The notes: generated from the sequence alone by a model not told the origin. A stretch of 64,000 bases of DNA from Gracilariopsis chorda (GCA_003194525.1 NBIV01000252.1:58134-122133), one strand, 5' to 3'. Positions 21,701 through 31,163 are shown, numbered from the stretch's first letter. Made by a program: numbers and translations.

Positions 21701-23960
21701 GAATCGACCTGCCTCCTTCTTCGTTGGAAGCACCCAAAGCTGGTATTCTCCTGGAGACCCTGCTACCGAGGATACAGAAACGGTTTGCCAAATAACACCA
21801 GGACCCAGCAAGGGAACCGTCTTGTTCTTGAAGAAACTCTGCGGAAGCTTCTCTCTTCGAAAGTCAACAAACAAGCTCTCCGGGGCGTAGTCAGGGAACG
21901 TGCCGTGATTTATCTTGGATCTCTTCCGAGGACCATTGATTCCGAACCTCTCCGCAAATGATTAGCCTCCAAAGGGCTTATCCACATTGCTCTGTGAGTC
22001 TCTCCCTTCGTGCTCAGTATCACTCGCTTCATCTCTCCCTTGAACTTCATGAATTCGGCGCTTCTGCGCATACCGCTCAGTCCTGATCAAGCGTTGGGCT
22101 CGCCATATTCCTTTAGCATAGCGCAGCCATCCTGAGTAATCAGATCGATTGTCAGGATGTGAAGAACGTAAGAGATCTAGCATCCTGTTCCACGCTTCCG
22201 TTGCCTGCATTTTCGGATCTTCGACTTTTTTTCGAAGTAGCAATTCGCCTGGATCCACTTCAGTTCTCTTCGTGATATCCTGTGCTCTGCGTAGTGTCCT
22301 CGTCACGGCTGCCCGAGCTCGTCGTTGTGCGATTCTTGCAGAAGTCCATGACACGACTGGAAGATCCTCAATGTCTTCAATTGATAGCTTGTCTGTATCT
22401 TTAGCTGCATCCCTGAGCGATTTCATAAAAACATGAGCACGATATCCCTTTGGAAGCGGACGGAAGAAGGAAGACAGTTTTTGCTGCTTCCGTACTTCAG
22501 TTAGTTCTCCACATTTCTTGACAAGCCAGGCCGAATACTCGACCCTAGATACAGGATTCTCAATGGCTTGAAGGGCAGCTGGAATATTGACTATCTTAAG
22601 TATGGCGTTTGCAAGCCGTCCCTTGTAATAGTCCCAGTCAAGAAGGTAGCGCAGAGCCAGCCATTCGTTATCAGCATTCTTCGACCACTTCTTTAGCAAA
22701 CGCCTCCGAACTACTTCTTTCTGAAACTCGAAGATCTTCACTGTAATAGCGCTCGAAGTCACCTGAGTGTCTTCACGTTTTCTTCCGATAACATAAGAAG
22801 TGGCTAGAGCCTTGTCTTTGACAATAACGGAACCAAGGAACTCTTGCATCCTACTGACGCACGTAATTGCACAGCTTTTCTGTCTGGCCTGAATGTACTC
22901 TTGTAACGGCTTGTTCATGTTGTTTTGTTCAACAAACAATTCTAAGAGCTGAGCGTCTGATAGTCCTTCCCACTTCGATGTCAGGATATCAAGCCATTTG
23001 TTACAAGTGATCCCAACCTCTTTGTAGCACTCGAAATGTGAACCACCCTCAAGGAAACGGCCAAAGATTTCCTTCTCAAACTCTTTGATTAGTTTCAGCT
23101 CTCCTCTTCTCTTGATTTCGAAGCCCTTGAGTTCTGCCAGAGAACCGTCGTCGTTGAAAACTGCGTAGCGTTTCTTGATACTCTTTCCTTCCTCCAGAGA
23201 TGCGGGAAGCACGATCGCACGGTAAGGACCGTCTACTTCGAACATAATTGAACATTCCGTCCTTTGCTCATACTCCAATGTCTCAGCATCTACCAAGTCC
23301 TGATATTGATGGTTGCTGAAATTTGCGGCTACGTCTGCGTTGAATACGGAGCAGATGTAGTTAAAGGAGCATTTTTTTCCAGACTTGGTCGTGAACGAGA
23401 AGTTTTCTTGGAAAGATATCGGCAACACACACCAGATACCATCTGTGTTAAGCTCAAGAGGAAGCCCAACCTTTTCAATGAACTCCCGCGCACGACGAAT
23501 GATTAGACCTGTGGTGTTTTTTACCATCCCAGCCATTTCCATAGAATACCAAAGGGCACCTTTCCTCATGACATATCCGTAGATTGAGTTTAGGATACAT
23601 TTATGGAGCCAACTGCAGGGAATCGTATAATACCATAAGCTTTTCAGCACATTTCAGGGCTTCCATATCCCCTGACTCCTTAGATTCCACCTTGAGCTTC
23701 TTTCTCTTCTTCACGAGAGCTTTTTGTTCGTATCGACGGTCACGGAAAGCACGCCCGGTATCCACGTAGAATGGATTTTCTCGTTGCTCAATGGTCGCAG
23801 TTTTCGGCTCGACCCGGGTGTCTAGCGTCTTCCTGTAGTTTTTTCGACAATAATCTGATAGGGCGGACATGTCGTTGAGATGAACGGTTGAAATATCTGG
23901 GGCAGTGTCTAAAAAACATTTTCGAAGAGCTATGTCGACTTCGCGAAGGAAGTGTGGATA
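18792..23960 (-). pseudogene. POLE: DNA polymerase epsilon catalytic subunit, 5'-truncated pseudogene
   Basis: POLE is the leading-strand replicase. The similarity covers, in order: the end of the palm and the thumb (23,960-21,970; SDYCRKNYRK, QRENPFYVDT, ILNSIYGYVMRKGALWYSME, DGIWCVLP, KKRYAVFNDDGSLAELKG, ILDWDYYKGRL), the inactive second polymerase half (21,960-19,580; QLWVLPTKKE, RFAGIPIGN, ILWASNASQPDLGG, AFRILKDFA) and the C-terminal zinc region (19,544-18,792; NPALEFVQSLCQVL, REAQF, YQVQDLICRKC). The exonuclease and polymerase motif A are absent. Lesions: a one-base insertion near 23,605 and in-frame stops at 21962, 21437, about 21,129, about 21,040, 19905 and 19578. Motif C reads LNTDG instead of LDTDG. 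The gene ran as a single frame with no need for introns. Confidence 0.95.
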
Positions 23961-24075
23961 GGTGGCGTGATTAATGTACGGGCGGGATACAATTGTGGTA
24001 CGGAAGTCCGATACGGCGGCATCTCTCCATTATAATGATTTGTTCCTCTATGAGGGGGGTGTTCTTGATTGAATG

Positions 24076-24149
24076 GAGGCGTTGCGCCACAAAATCCTCT
24101 TGCACGCCCCCGTCTGCCCATCCAAATCGCCCATTTGGCGCAACGCCTC
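24076..24149. repeat. Inverted repeat (14 bp arms)
   Basis: GGAGGCGTTGCGCC at about 24076-24089 is matched by its exact reverse complement at about 24136-24149, giving a long hairpin with a 46-nt loop. It lies between the broken 5' end of the polymerase epsilon pseudogene and the Pif1 fragment and may be an element terminus. Confidence 0.75.
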
Positions 24150-24167
24150 CCTACCATTTAAAAAATT

Positions 24168-24219
24168 CAGCAGCAGCAGCAGCAGCAAAGCGTTCAGTTA
24201 ATTAGCTGCTGCTGCTGCA
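24168..24219. repeat. (CAG)n and (CTG)n pair
   Basis: About six CAG units (24168-24187) are followed 19 bp later by about four CTG units (24207-24219). Being complementary, they can fold on each other as one stem. It is a simple repeat of the kind that stalls replication. Confidence 0.85.
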
Positions 24220-24305
24220 TGTTGACTGTGCAATGGCTGCTGAATGGCTTGCAATACAATCAAATTGTAGTGCCAGCCACTCAGCAGCAGAAACCCAGCG
24301 GTTCA

Positions 24306-24422
24306 TTCCGACACGTGGCAAATTGCACTGCCCCAGTGCAGTACATTCCAACACGTGGCAAATTGCACTGCGCCAGTGCAGTGCATTCCAACACGTGGCA
24401 AATTGCACTGTGTCAGTACGGA
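24306..24422. repeat. 40-bp tandem repeat, about 2.9 copies
   Basis: Units start at 24306, 24346 and 24386, each beginning TTCCRACACGTGGCAAATTG and ending in a short internal palindrome around CACTGCGCCAGTG. The first two units differ at only a few positions; the third degenerates at its end. Because 40 is not a multiple of three, the reading frame rotates through the array, so the open frame across it is fortuitous. It stands exactly where the Walker A half of the Pif1 helicase should be. Confidence 0.9.
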
Positions 24423-25673
24423 CTGGGTGTAGCTGATAGGGACAGCACAAGCAACACTACAGCCACTTTGTCAAAGTACGGTCCCCGATCTCAACGTGCA
24501 GAACTGCTACGCGAAATACAACTGCTCGTCTTGGATGAGGCGTCCATGCTCTCAAGAAAGCTCTTCGAACTCATGGATGCGTTGCTCAAAGATCTTCGCT
24601 GCAGTGGAATGGAAAACCCACCTCCGTTTGGGGGCTTGACCATCGTTCTATCCGGCGACTACTCCCAGCTGCTTCCAGTGGTGCCGCAGGTGTACATGGA
24701 GGCCGAGCCAAGTGGAAATGTGAGACGAGTGTACACAAACATTCTCAACGAATTGCCGTGGAAGAGTGATCTGTGGACATTGTGCTCGGTTCAAGTGCTG
24801 TATCTCACGGAACAAGTACGCCAAGCGGATGATCCGGCATTTGCGTCGCTGTTACGTTCCATTGCACGAAACACAATATCCGACAACGCTCCACTACCAC
24901 TCAGATCTACCGGTGGCATGCAAACCGCCTACCAATTCCTGTGGAAGTGGCTCACAACACGACGCAAGGAGGATGTGGATCTCAGCAAAATGCTCATTGC
25001 CTCCACAAATCAGTTGGTCGACGAACATAATGCGGCAGCGCTAGATCTGTTTCCTGGTGAGCGCTTCACTCTTCCGTCAGCGACAACCGTGCAACCTGTT
25101 CGTGGACAGAACCCAGAGTCTGACTTTGCCAGTTCTATCGTCCCCGAGTTTGCATATCAGTATGCGCCTACTGTAGTACCGCCTCATAACTTGGACTTGA
25201 AGATTGGTGTGCCAGTTATGGTCATTCGGAACGTGCTGCATCCCGCTGTGGTCAACGGAAAGCTGTTCGTAGTCGTGCGTGTCGATCAATTTACGATGCA
25301 GGTGGCTCGATTCGACGAGAACAGACAGGTGCTCGAACGACAGCTCCTGCATCGTATCGACTTCGAGTTTTCTTTCGCAGATATTCGCATGATTCGAAGG
25401 CAGTTTCCCATTCGTCTCGCGTTTGCAGCTACCGTTCACGAAGGACAGGGAAAGACGTTGGATGGCTTGGTTGTGGATGTGCGATCCAACTTCTTCTGCG
25501 CTGGTCAGTTGTATGTCGCATTGTCGCGCGTTCGAAGGAACGACCATGTGCTGCTCCTGCATGATCCGCAGCTTACACCCTCGAATGCGCACACAATTCA
25601 TCTCATGCCTGTTCCCATCGCCAAACCAGTGCTGCCTGAAGCCATTCAGTTCTGCATCCCTCCACAACCGTAA
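24423..25673 (+). pseudogene. Pif1-like helicase, C-terminal two thirds (Helitron-type candidate)
   Basis: Pif1 helicases unwind DNA 5' to 3' using ATP. Visible motifs in order: DEASML (motif II, Walker B), IVLSGDYSQLLPVVP (motif III), LTEQVRQADDPAF, a STNQLVDEHN-like motif (here ASTNQLVDEHNAAALD), IGVPVMVIRN, FAATVHEGQGKTLDG (motif V region) and QLYVALSRVRR (motif VI). The Walker A GxxGTGKS motif and everything before it are missing; a 40-bp minisatellite takes their place. The frame from motif II to the stop is uninterrupted, which suggests recent truncation. Host PIF1 and element-encoded copies share these motifs; the surroundings favour a Helitron-type element, but no Rep nuclease is visible. 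Confidence 0.8.
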
Positions 25674-25777
25674 TCATATCTCTTGCATTCTTTTTTCATT
25701 GAATTAAACTACTTGCTTTTCTGCTTTTGCTTTCTCCACCCTCTTTTTTCCTCACCGCTGTTTATCACTCCTCCACC

Positions 25778-25811
25778 GCGGCGCGCAGCGCCGCCCGCGG
25801 CCGAAGGCCGC
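25778..25811. repeat. Two adjacent GC-rich hairpins
   Basis: GCGGCGC-GCA-GCGCCGC (25778-25794) and GCGGCC-GAA-GGCCGC (25797-25811) are perfect stem-loops side by side, about 105 bp after the Pif1 stop. Helitron 3' ends carry such a hairpin shortly before a CTRR terminus. A CTAG occurs at about 25838, but the surrounding bases do not give a clean terminus, so the assignment stays tentative. Confidence 0.6.
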
Positions 25812-25825
25812 TTCCTCTTGTCTTC

Positions 25826-25975
25826 GGATAAGAATTGCTAGCTTTTCTGTATCGTCAGCTGCACCTCTGAAATATTTCATAGAAACCTGAGCACGATATT
25901 GCTTAGAAACCGAGGGGCAGAAGAAAGATAGTTTCTACTGCTTCCGAAAGGTTAGTTAGAGTTACAAAGAAGATA
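25826..25975 (-). pseudogene. POLE: Second, smaller polymerase epsilon fragment
   Basis: This stretch aligns base for base with about 22380-22510 inside the larger POLE pseudogene (shared runs such as GAGCACGATAT and CTGCTTCCG), at roughly 70-75 percent by eye. It therefore represents a second, more diverged copy of the piece encoding the linker after the thumb. It is cut off by the GC hairpins on one side and fades into unknown sequence on the other. Confidence 0.7.
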
Positions 25976-26128
25976 CTCACAAGGTTGTGTTTCAGTAGCT
26001 CTATATACCGGAGGACGTTTTAGTCCAAGCTGCTTAACGATCCGAATAATTTCAGCTGTCTTCCTTGACTCCGGCGGTACAGCATGCGCTCTGTGATTAT
26101 TTCCGTTCTTACCGGCACAGAAAGCGTA

Positions 26129-27120
26129 CTATTCATCAGACTGTTGCTTCACTAAACGTAGATCAGCATCTGAGTATTCAAACGTCCTATACGCTGTATC
26201 CTTTGAAATCAAGAATTTATGGAGCTTCATGCATAAAACGACAATCCGAGTGCTTTTCTCTAGGTTGAATAGCAAATCACTTTTCAGTATTCTCCACTTC
26301 GATACCAAAAATCCAAATGCCTGTTCCACGATAATTCTCAATGACGACAGAAAATAGTTGAAATGAACCTCGTCCTCTCCAGCTTTGGACCTTAGAACCG
26401 GTGTGATCAACACCTCTGAACAGGTGAATGCTTCATCGCCTACAACCCAATGACCTGTAGAAAGCACTTTCTCTTTCAGAAACCGCCCAAGCTCGGATAA
26501 GTTGTGACAGAAAGAGTCATGGGTGGATCCAACACACTTGATGGATACAGAGAGGAACTTATAGTCGAAAGATACCAAGGCCTGTACAGGCAGTGCATAA
26601 TAACCTTTTCTGCAATAGAACGACGCAGGATTGTGACACTTTTCGGGCTTCTTGATGGGAATTAGAATGCCATCGAGCGCACCTATGCAACCGGTCAAAG
26701 GACTTGGTATGCATCGAAATGTCTTAAATCCATCCGCAAGCCTTCTTATTTCTTCTTCCGATTCAGGCAGTCCGTCAATCTTCAACCTTTTTCCAATAAA
26801 TCCGGACGTCTCATGAAAAATATGATACACAGATGAGAATCTAATTCTGTGTGAGTGGGCAATGTCTTGGTATTTTCCTCTTGATAGCACACGAAGGGTT
26901 ATTCCAAGCCGTACATCTGGGGCAATGACTACATTACCCAGTCTTCGTGCAGATTAGAAGTCCTTTGTGAGGTCTAACTGTACAATTTCTAAAACACTGA
27001 CAAAGCTTGCTCGTGTCATTCGGAACAGTCTTTCAAAACATCGTGCGGTGTAGCCAAATACTAGTTGTTCGTCGTTTCGAGGATTTGTTTCACGCAATCT
27101 GGGAAGCAATGATGGAGTCT
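26129..27120 (-). pseudogene. PIF/Harbinger transposase, catalytic triad intact, one stop
   Basis: The main 253-residue frame (26890-26129) holds a complete DDE_4 nuclease: GCIGALDGILIPIKKP (first Asp), VGDEAFTCSEVLITP (second Asp) and IIVEQAFGFLVSKWRIL (catalytic Glu), plus the usual CRKGYYALPVQALVSFD step. Upstream the same frame continues to about 27,120 (RCFERLFRM, ASFVSVLEIVQLDL, APDVRLGITLRVLSRGKYQD) and is interrupted once, by a TAA near 26,957. It belongs to a different lineage from the copy at 13-14 kb. No accessory gene or terminal repeats could be delimited. Confidence 0.85.
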
Positions 27121-27660
27121 TTCTTCACAACTTCGGTTTTTGAATTGCTTTGGCTAGAGCAAAACATCCAAGCAAAAGTGCCTCATTAAGATTCAAGAGG
27201 GCGGCTATTTGCAGTGATCGACGACGCTTGTTGTTCGTTTTGGTCATGGCGAGTGCGATATACCACGTGCGCTTTGGTGCCAAATATTTGAAGAGGATCA
27301 AACAAGATCAGCGGAAGCACCTTCCTGATGATGGAGAACATTATGAACGCAACTGGAATGTGTTCTTAGGCGATGGGATCTCGTTCGGGCAAGTGGCCTT
27401 TACGAAAGTGTAGGACGTCTTATAAAATTCAAAGTGATGTGGCGACGACGACGGTATAAACTGTACAGTATATGCTGACATGCCCATGGAGAAGAGGATG
27501 AATACTCTTCGGAGTCTGAGTACTATTCATACTCTGAAGTTCAGACATGCAGAGGCCTTACAGTTTTGAGCTGATGCGCATTTTCACATCGGTGAAAACA
27601 TTGGCTCAAAACACTGCAAGTCAGTACGCTGGCACGTCCCAAAACACCAGTTTAGAACGG
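27121..27660. other. No recognisable gene
   Basis: Short frames only (27150-27413 on the plus strand is the longest, 87 residues, no family). Possibly the flank of the Harbinger element. Confidence 0.35.
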
Positions 27661-27708
27661 CCCTGATATGTTGCATAGTGTCGGTCGCGAAATTGGTAGA
27701 ATATTCCA

Positions 27709-28010
27709 GCACTGCTGGAACACACGTGTAGAGTGCTCCAGCAGTGTCTGAAACATTGTAAGCTTCGCTGGCCCAGCATTACCACTGTATTTCGGTGATG
27801 CAGTCGCCAGTTGCTAAATTACTATTGGTTAGTGTGCAGCCCCAGAGGCTTCTGGAAGCCAATGGAGTAACCTAGACGCACACATGAGTAAGTAGAAAGT
27901 AGTAATGCGTTTCTGTGTTGTTTTGCATGCTTTTTGACTCTATAAAAGGGCGAGTTGAGTCCCGAACTTCGGTCTGGACTCATCTCAAGGAGAAACACAT
28001 CTCAAAGTCC
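27709..28010 (+). promoter_or_regulatory. TATA and CCAAT promoter-like block, possible orphan LTR
   Basis: TATAAAAG at 27942-27949 is preceded by an inverted CCAAT (ATTGG near 27,824) and a CCAAT near 27,859, and followed by a CT/CA-rich leader. A 10-bp inverted repeat (CACTGCTGGA and TCCAGCAGTG, about 27711-27750) lies upstream. No convincing coding frame starts downstream on the plus strand, so this looks like the U3/R part of a solo or partial LTR. No second copy is available in the window to prove it. Confidence 0.35.
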
Positions 28011-29013
28011 TCACCCCCGCAACTATCTCAACTATTACTATCAACCATCAACTCTCCACCGCACTTAGTGAGGCGCTTGCCGCTTTTTGCATAATTGGGG
28101 TGGGGCATTACCGTCGCTGAAACCGGTTGAAGCGCCCTTGGCGTGGAAGGGAGACGGGTAGTGTGTACCAAAGGCGCTTCTGTCGTCTGTGAGCCCCCAC
28201 CGGAGCTTTGCTCGGATAACAGTGACGGTCGCAAGACCTTGTGGTTTCCGGACGGAGTTGCTTGACCGGAAGCTGTCCGCAGGCGACGTGCCGTGAAACA
28301 TCTTCTGCAAAGGGCCAGATTGGGTATAGATTGAAAGCATATCCCGTAGTTAGTAGCTCCCCTTTGGAAGCCCTGTAAGGATTGTACGCACCTGCTTCTG
28401 GTTGGGGCAGAAGCGGGTAGGCTGCAGAAATCACTTCATATCCGGAGTGTCTTACCGGAATCCGGGAGTCTGACTCCTAGTGACCCTTGAAATAATTCTT
28501 GGGTTGTGCGCCGTTTCAAGAAGTATCAAGAAGTTTTTATTTGGATTGAGCCTTGTGCTCTCTTTTTGTATTTGTTGTTATCGTTGCAGGTTGAGTCCTT
28601 TTGGTCCCTGCATTGGTTGTTCGTTTGATCTTTTATTCGTGTCGTTTCATCTTTTTGGGGCTTCGAGCTACGAGGAATACCCTGTTTAGGCTAATTTGTC
28701 ATTTATTTTGGCCCCCTGCGTCACCGTCTCGTGATGGCGCCCACACATAGTGAAGAAGTTGAGAATTTTTGTGTGAAGTCGTCTGTGCGTAAATTCTTTA
28801 TTGACACAATACCCTCAGACCAATCATAAAACACCAGGCAAGCGTGGTGTTACGTAGTTACTACTGTACAAGTGGCTAACCTTTGCGTTAATTGTAAGGC
28901 TACCTAGAACTACGTTGGGTAAATCACAAGCGTACACGCTCAGTCGAACCGGGCTCTCGTACATCCTCCAAATGCTCCTACGACCAAGCTAATCCCATTT
29001 CCATTCGTTCCTC
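28011..29013. other. Intergenic, repeat-like, up to the gene-dense block
   Basis: The frames here (for example 28434-28108 on the minus strand) are Arg/Pro-rich, overlap in all registers and look non-coding. The last few hundred bases presumably contain the promoter of the TPR gene starting at 29014; I see no TATA box. Confidence 0.35.
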
Positions 29014-29742
29014 ATGGCCGAAACAGATGCAATCGAGTGGGACCCACAAAAGGACGAACCTGCAGACCTCAGTGAGCTCGACTATGATTACACTTCGGTG
29101 CAAGACAAGATAGACGCAGGGCTCCGCGAGAAAGAGAAAGGAAACCGTCTTTTCGCGCAGGGAAAGTATGAAGCCGCATGGAAACAGTATGATCGCTGCT
29201 TTGTCCATGTCTTCACATCCAAGGAGGAATGGGCTGCCATTGGGTCAGAGGGACGCAATGCCATCAACAAGTTTAGGCTTCCGTGCCATTTGAATCGAGG
29301 CTTGTGCCGCCTTAAGAAGGATGAATTGACTGACGCCCTATGGGACTTTACGGAAGCACTTCGCATAGAGGAGAACAATGCAAAGGGCCTGTTCAGGCGG
29401 GCCACCACGCTAATCCGCATGGTTGAAGCCGACATGGCGAAAGAAGGAACAGACCAACTATGGGACTTGGATGAAGCGGAGAAGAAAGCAGATGACGCTA
29501 AGAAAGATTTACACAAGGCGGTGCGAATTGTGCCCGGTGATCTTAACGTTAGGAACGCTTTGGATGAACTAAAAGAAGTAAAGAAGCAGCTAGCCGAACA
29601 TCGTAAGCGTTATCGACAACAGCAAAAGAAGCTCTACTATACTTTTGTGTCCAACTTGGATCGAGACAACAGGAAAATTACGGAAACCGAAGAAGATCTG
29701 TGTAAAGATATGCCAAACTTAGAAAGGGTATACATAGATTGA
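29014..29742 (+). CDS. TPR co-chaperone-like protein with Hsp90/Hsp70-type carboxylate clamp
   Basis: This is a 242-residue single-exon protein with an acidic N-terminus and a TPR domain at about residues 35-190. The five clamp positions that hold the EEVD tail of Hsp90 or Hsp70 in known TPR co-chaperones are present with correct spacing: Lys40 and Asn44 (KEKGN), Asn94 (HLNRG), Lys124 and Arg128 (KGLFRR). The last 50 residues are a Lys/Arg-rich helix, as after the TPR domains of large immunophilins. There is no peptidyl-prolyl isomerase or DnaJ domain, so it is a stand-alone adaptor; its partner is inferred from the clamp only. It converges on the esterase gene at 30141. Confidence 0.85.
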   Translation: MAETDAIEWDPQKDEPADLSELDYDYTSVQDKIDAGLREKEKGNRLFAQGKYEAAWKQYDRCFVHVFTSKEEWAAIGSEGRNAINKFRLPCHLNRGLCRLKKDELTDALWDFTEALRIEENNAKGLFRRATTLIRMVEADMAKEGTDQLWDLDEAEKKADDAKKDLHKAVRIVPGDLNVRNALDELKEVKKQLAEHRKRYRQQQKKLYYTFVSNLDRDNRKITETEEDLCKDMPNLERVYID

Positions 29743-29987
29743 TTGCAACTGCTGAACGGTTCTGTAGCTTGGTTGCTGCCGATTGATGTTGCTTCTTTTG
29801 CTTCTATCAGCTTAAAAGTCGTTTGTCTTGCACGCCCTGAACTTGGCGGTGTGCTCGTGATGTGAGTGGCTATGCTTGTGTGCGATAGTGAACTCGGTTC
29901 ACTCATGCTTTGTGCCGAGGTTCTGCATATGTCACATCTCAAATAACGGTTCCCATCTTCGTCACACTTGCGGTTAAACCTGACACT

Positions 29988-30054
29988 TTGGAAGAAACTT
30001 CGCACGCACTGATGGACCGGATGGATCCATCAGTGTGTGCGAAGTTTCTTCCAA
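29988..30054. repeat. 29-bp near-perfect hairpin between convergent genes
   Basis: Arms 29988-30016 and 30026-30054 are complementary at 28 of 29 positions, the exception being a G:T-type pair, around a 9-nt loop. It sits between the stop codons of two convergent genes (29742 and 30141), a position suited to ending or overlapping both transcripts. A small fold-back element is the alternative. Confidence 0.92.
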
Positions 30055-30140
30055 CGTACATCCAGATGCGGGATATCTGGATGTGCCTGAAATATGACGA
30101 AAATGAACGGGACGTGCTTTGGTCAAGGAGGGAATGATCA

Positions 30141-31163
30141 TTACACCAAAGGGCTGTCTCCTAGAGTTTCGGCAGGATTATCAGGGTCGATTTCTGACCA
30201 ATGGGGATATTGCGGTGTAGTGTTTCTGGGACAAACTTCTGGGACGCATTCTGCGAACACTTCTGCAAGGAGGTCAAAAACAAGTCGGTTACCTTCTGGA
30301 GCAAGATGTAAACCATCGGAAAGGAACACATCAACTCCATCGTCATCGCACCCACGTCCAATCATTGCGGCGTGTAGGTCTACGACAGGGACACCCAACC
30401 TTCGTCCCGTCTCTACGCAAGCTTCGGCGTACATTGCGGTGACTTCAACTCGTCTCTCCTCATCAATCGCGTGACGTGATTTTCCCAAAGCCGGAGGTGT
30501 CACAAGCACCGGGACTGGGTTTGACGGCAGTTGATTGACCTCATCAACGAGCTTGGTCAAATTGTCGGCGTATATGTCCAGAGGCACATGTTGGCGAGCT
30601 GTTTGTCTTGTTGCATCATTGGCTCCGAAGAAGATAACGACGGTCTTGAGTGCGAGAGTTTCTGTGCTTCGAAATGGTTCAATGAGGTCAGGAAAGACGT
30701 GAAGTGCCCATCTTGTGTTATAACCCGAAAAGCCTCGAACGAACACTTCGACACGGGCGCAATACGCCTCACGAAGAAGAGCGGACCATCCTGGAGCGCT
30801 CTGATCCGAGGTGCTTACAGATTGCTCGGTGATGCTATCCCCGAAAAGCATGACTGAAGGAAGAGGTGGAAGAGAATGCTTGTGGCGCAGAGTTGAATGC
30901 GGTGAGGGAGTTTTCGTTAGACGTACAGCTCGTGAAACGCGGGCAGAGATGGTAGAAAAAACATCTACCATGGAATCACGCAGGACAGAGGATTGGGAAG
31001 CGTCCGGAGACTGGTCTTCCCCGTCAGGTTCGATACCGTGTACTATTTGCGGCAGCGGAGGGGTGGCCGGCGGTTGAAAGGGGGGGTCAGAAAGAGAAAG
31101 TGGGGGCTGCGGTGGTGGTGGAGGGCTGGAGAGCGCCTCTCGCTCGGGGGTCGCGGACATCAT
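30141..31163 (-). CDS. IAH1: SGNH/GDSL hydrolase, isoamyl acetate esterase (IAH1) type
   Basis: This is a 340-residue, intronless serine esterase of the SGNH fold. Block I is FGDSITE (Ser110 nucleophile), block II includes the Gly of GFSGYNTRW, block III is FFGANDA (residues 180-184), and block V is LSDGLHLAPEGN (Asp283, His286), which complete the catalytic triad and oxyanion hole. IAH1-type enzymes hydrolyse short-chain acetate esters. The first about 100 residues are Pro/Ser-rich and not part of the fold; no clear signal peptide is seen, so a cytosolic enzyme with a disordered N-terminal extension is likely. It is divergent from DPH1, with 387 bp between the start codons. Confidence 0.93.
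   Translation of the reverse strand: MMSATPEREALSSPPPPPQPPLSLSDPPFQPPATPPLPQIVHGIEPDGEDQSPDASQSSVLRDSMVDVFSTISARVSRAVRLTKTPSPHSTLRHKHSLPPLPSVMLFGDSITEQSVSTSDQSAPGWSALLREAYCARVEVFVRGFSGYNTRWALHVFPDLIEPFRSTETLALKTVVIFFGANDATRQTARQHVPLDIYADNLTKLVDEVNQLPSNPVPVLVTPPALGKSRHAIDEERRVEVTAMYAEACVETGRRLGVPVVDLHAAMIGRGCDDDGVDVFLSDGLHLAPEGNRLVFDLLAEVFAECVPEVCPRNTTPQYPHWSEIDPDNPAETLGDSPLV

Noticed and set aside
18792-23960. Stop-codon reassignment or many introns to rescue polymerase epsilon
   Set aside because: Neighbouring intact genes use normal stops, the frame continues through each stop without splice sites, and a catalytic Asp, zinc Cys residues and the N-terminus are also lost.
24219-24422. N-terminal 68 residues of the open frame leading into Pif1
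   Set aside because: They are translated minisatellite with a rotating 40-bp unit and have no helicase similarity; real similarity starts just before motif II.
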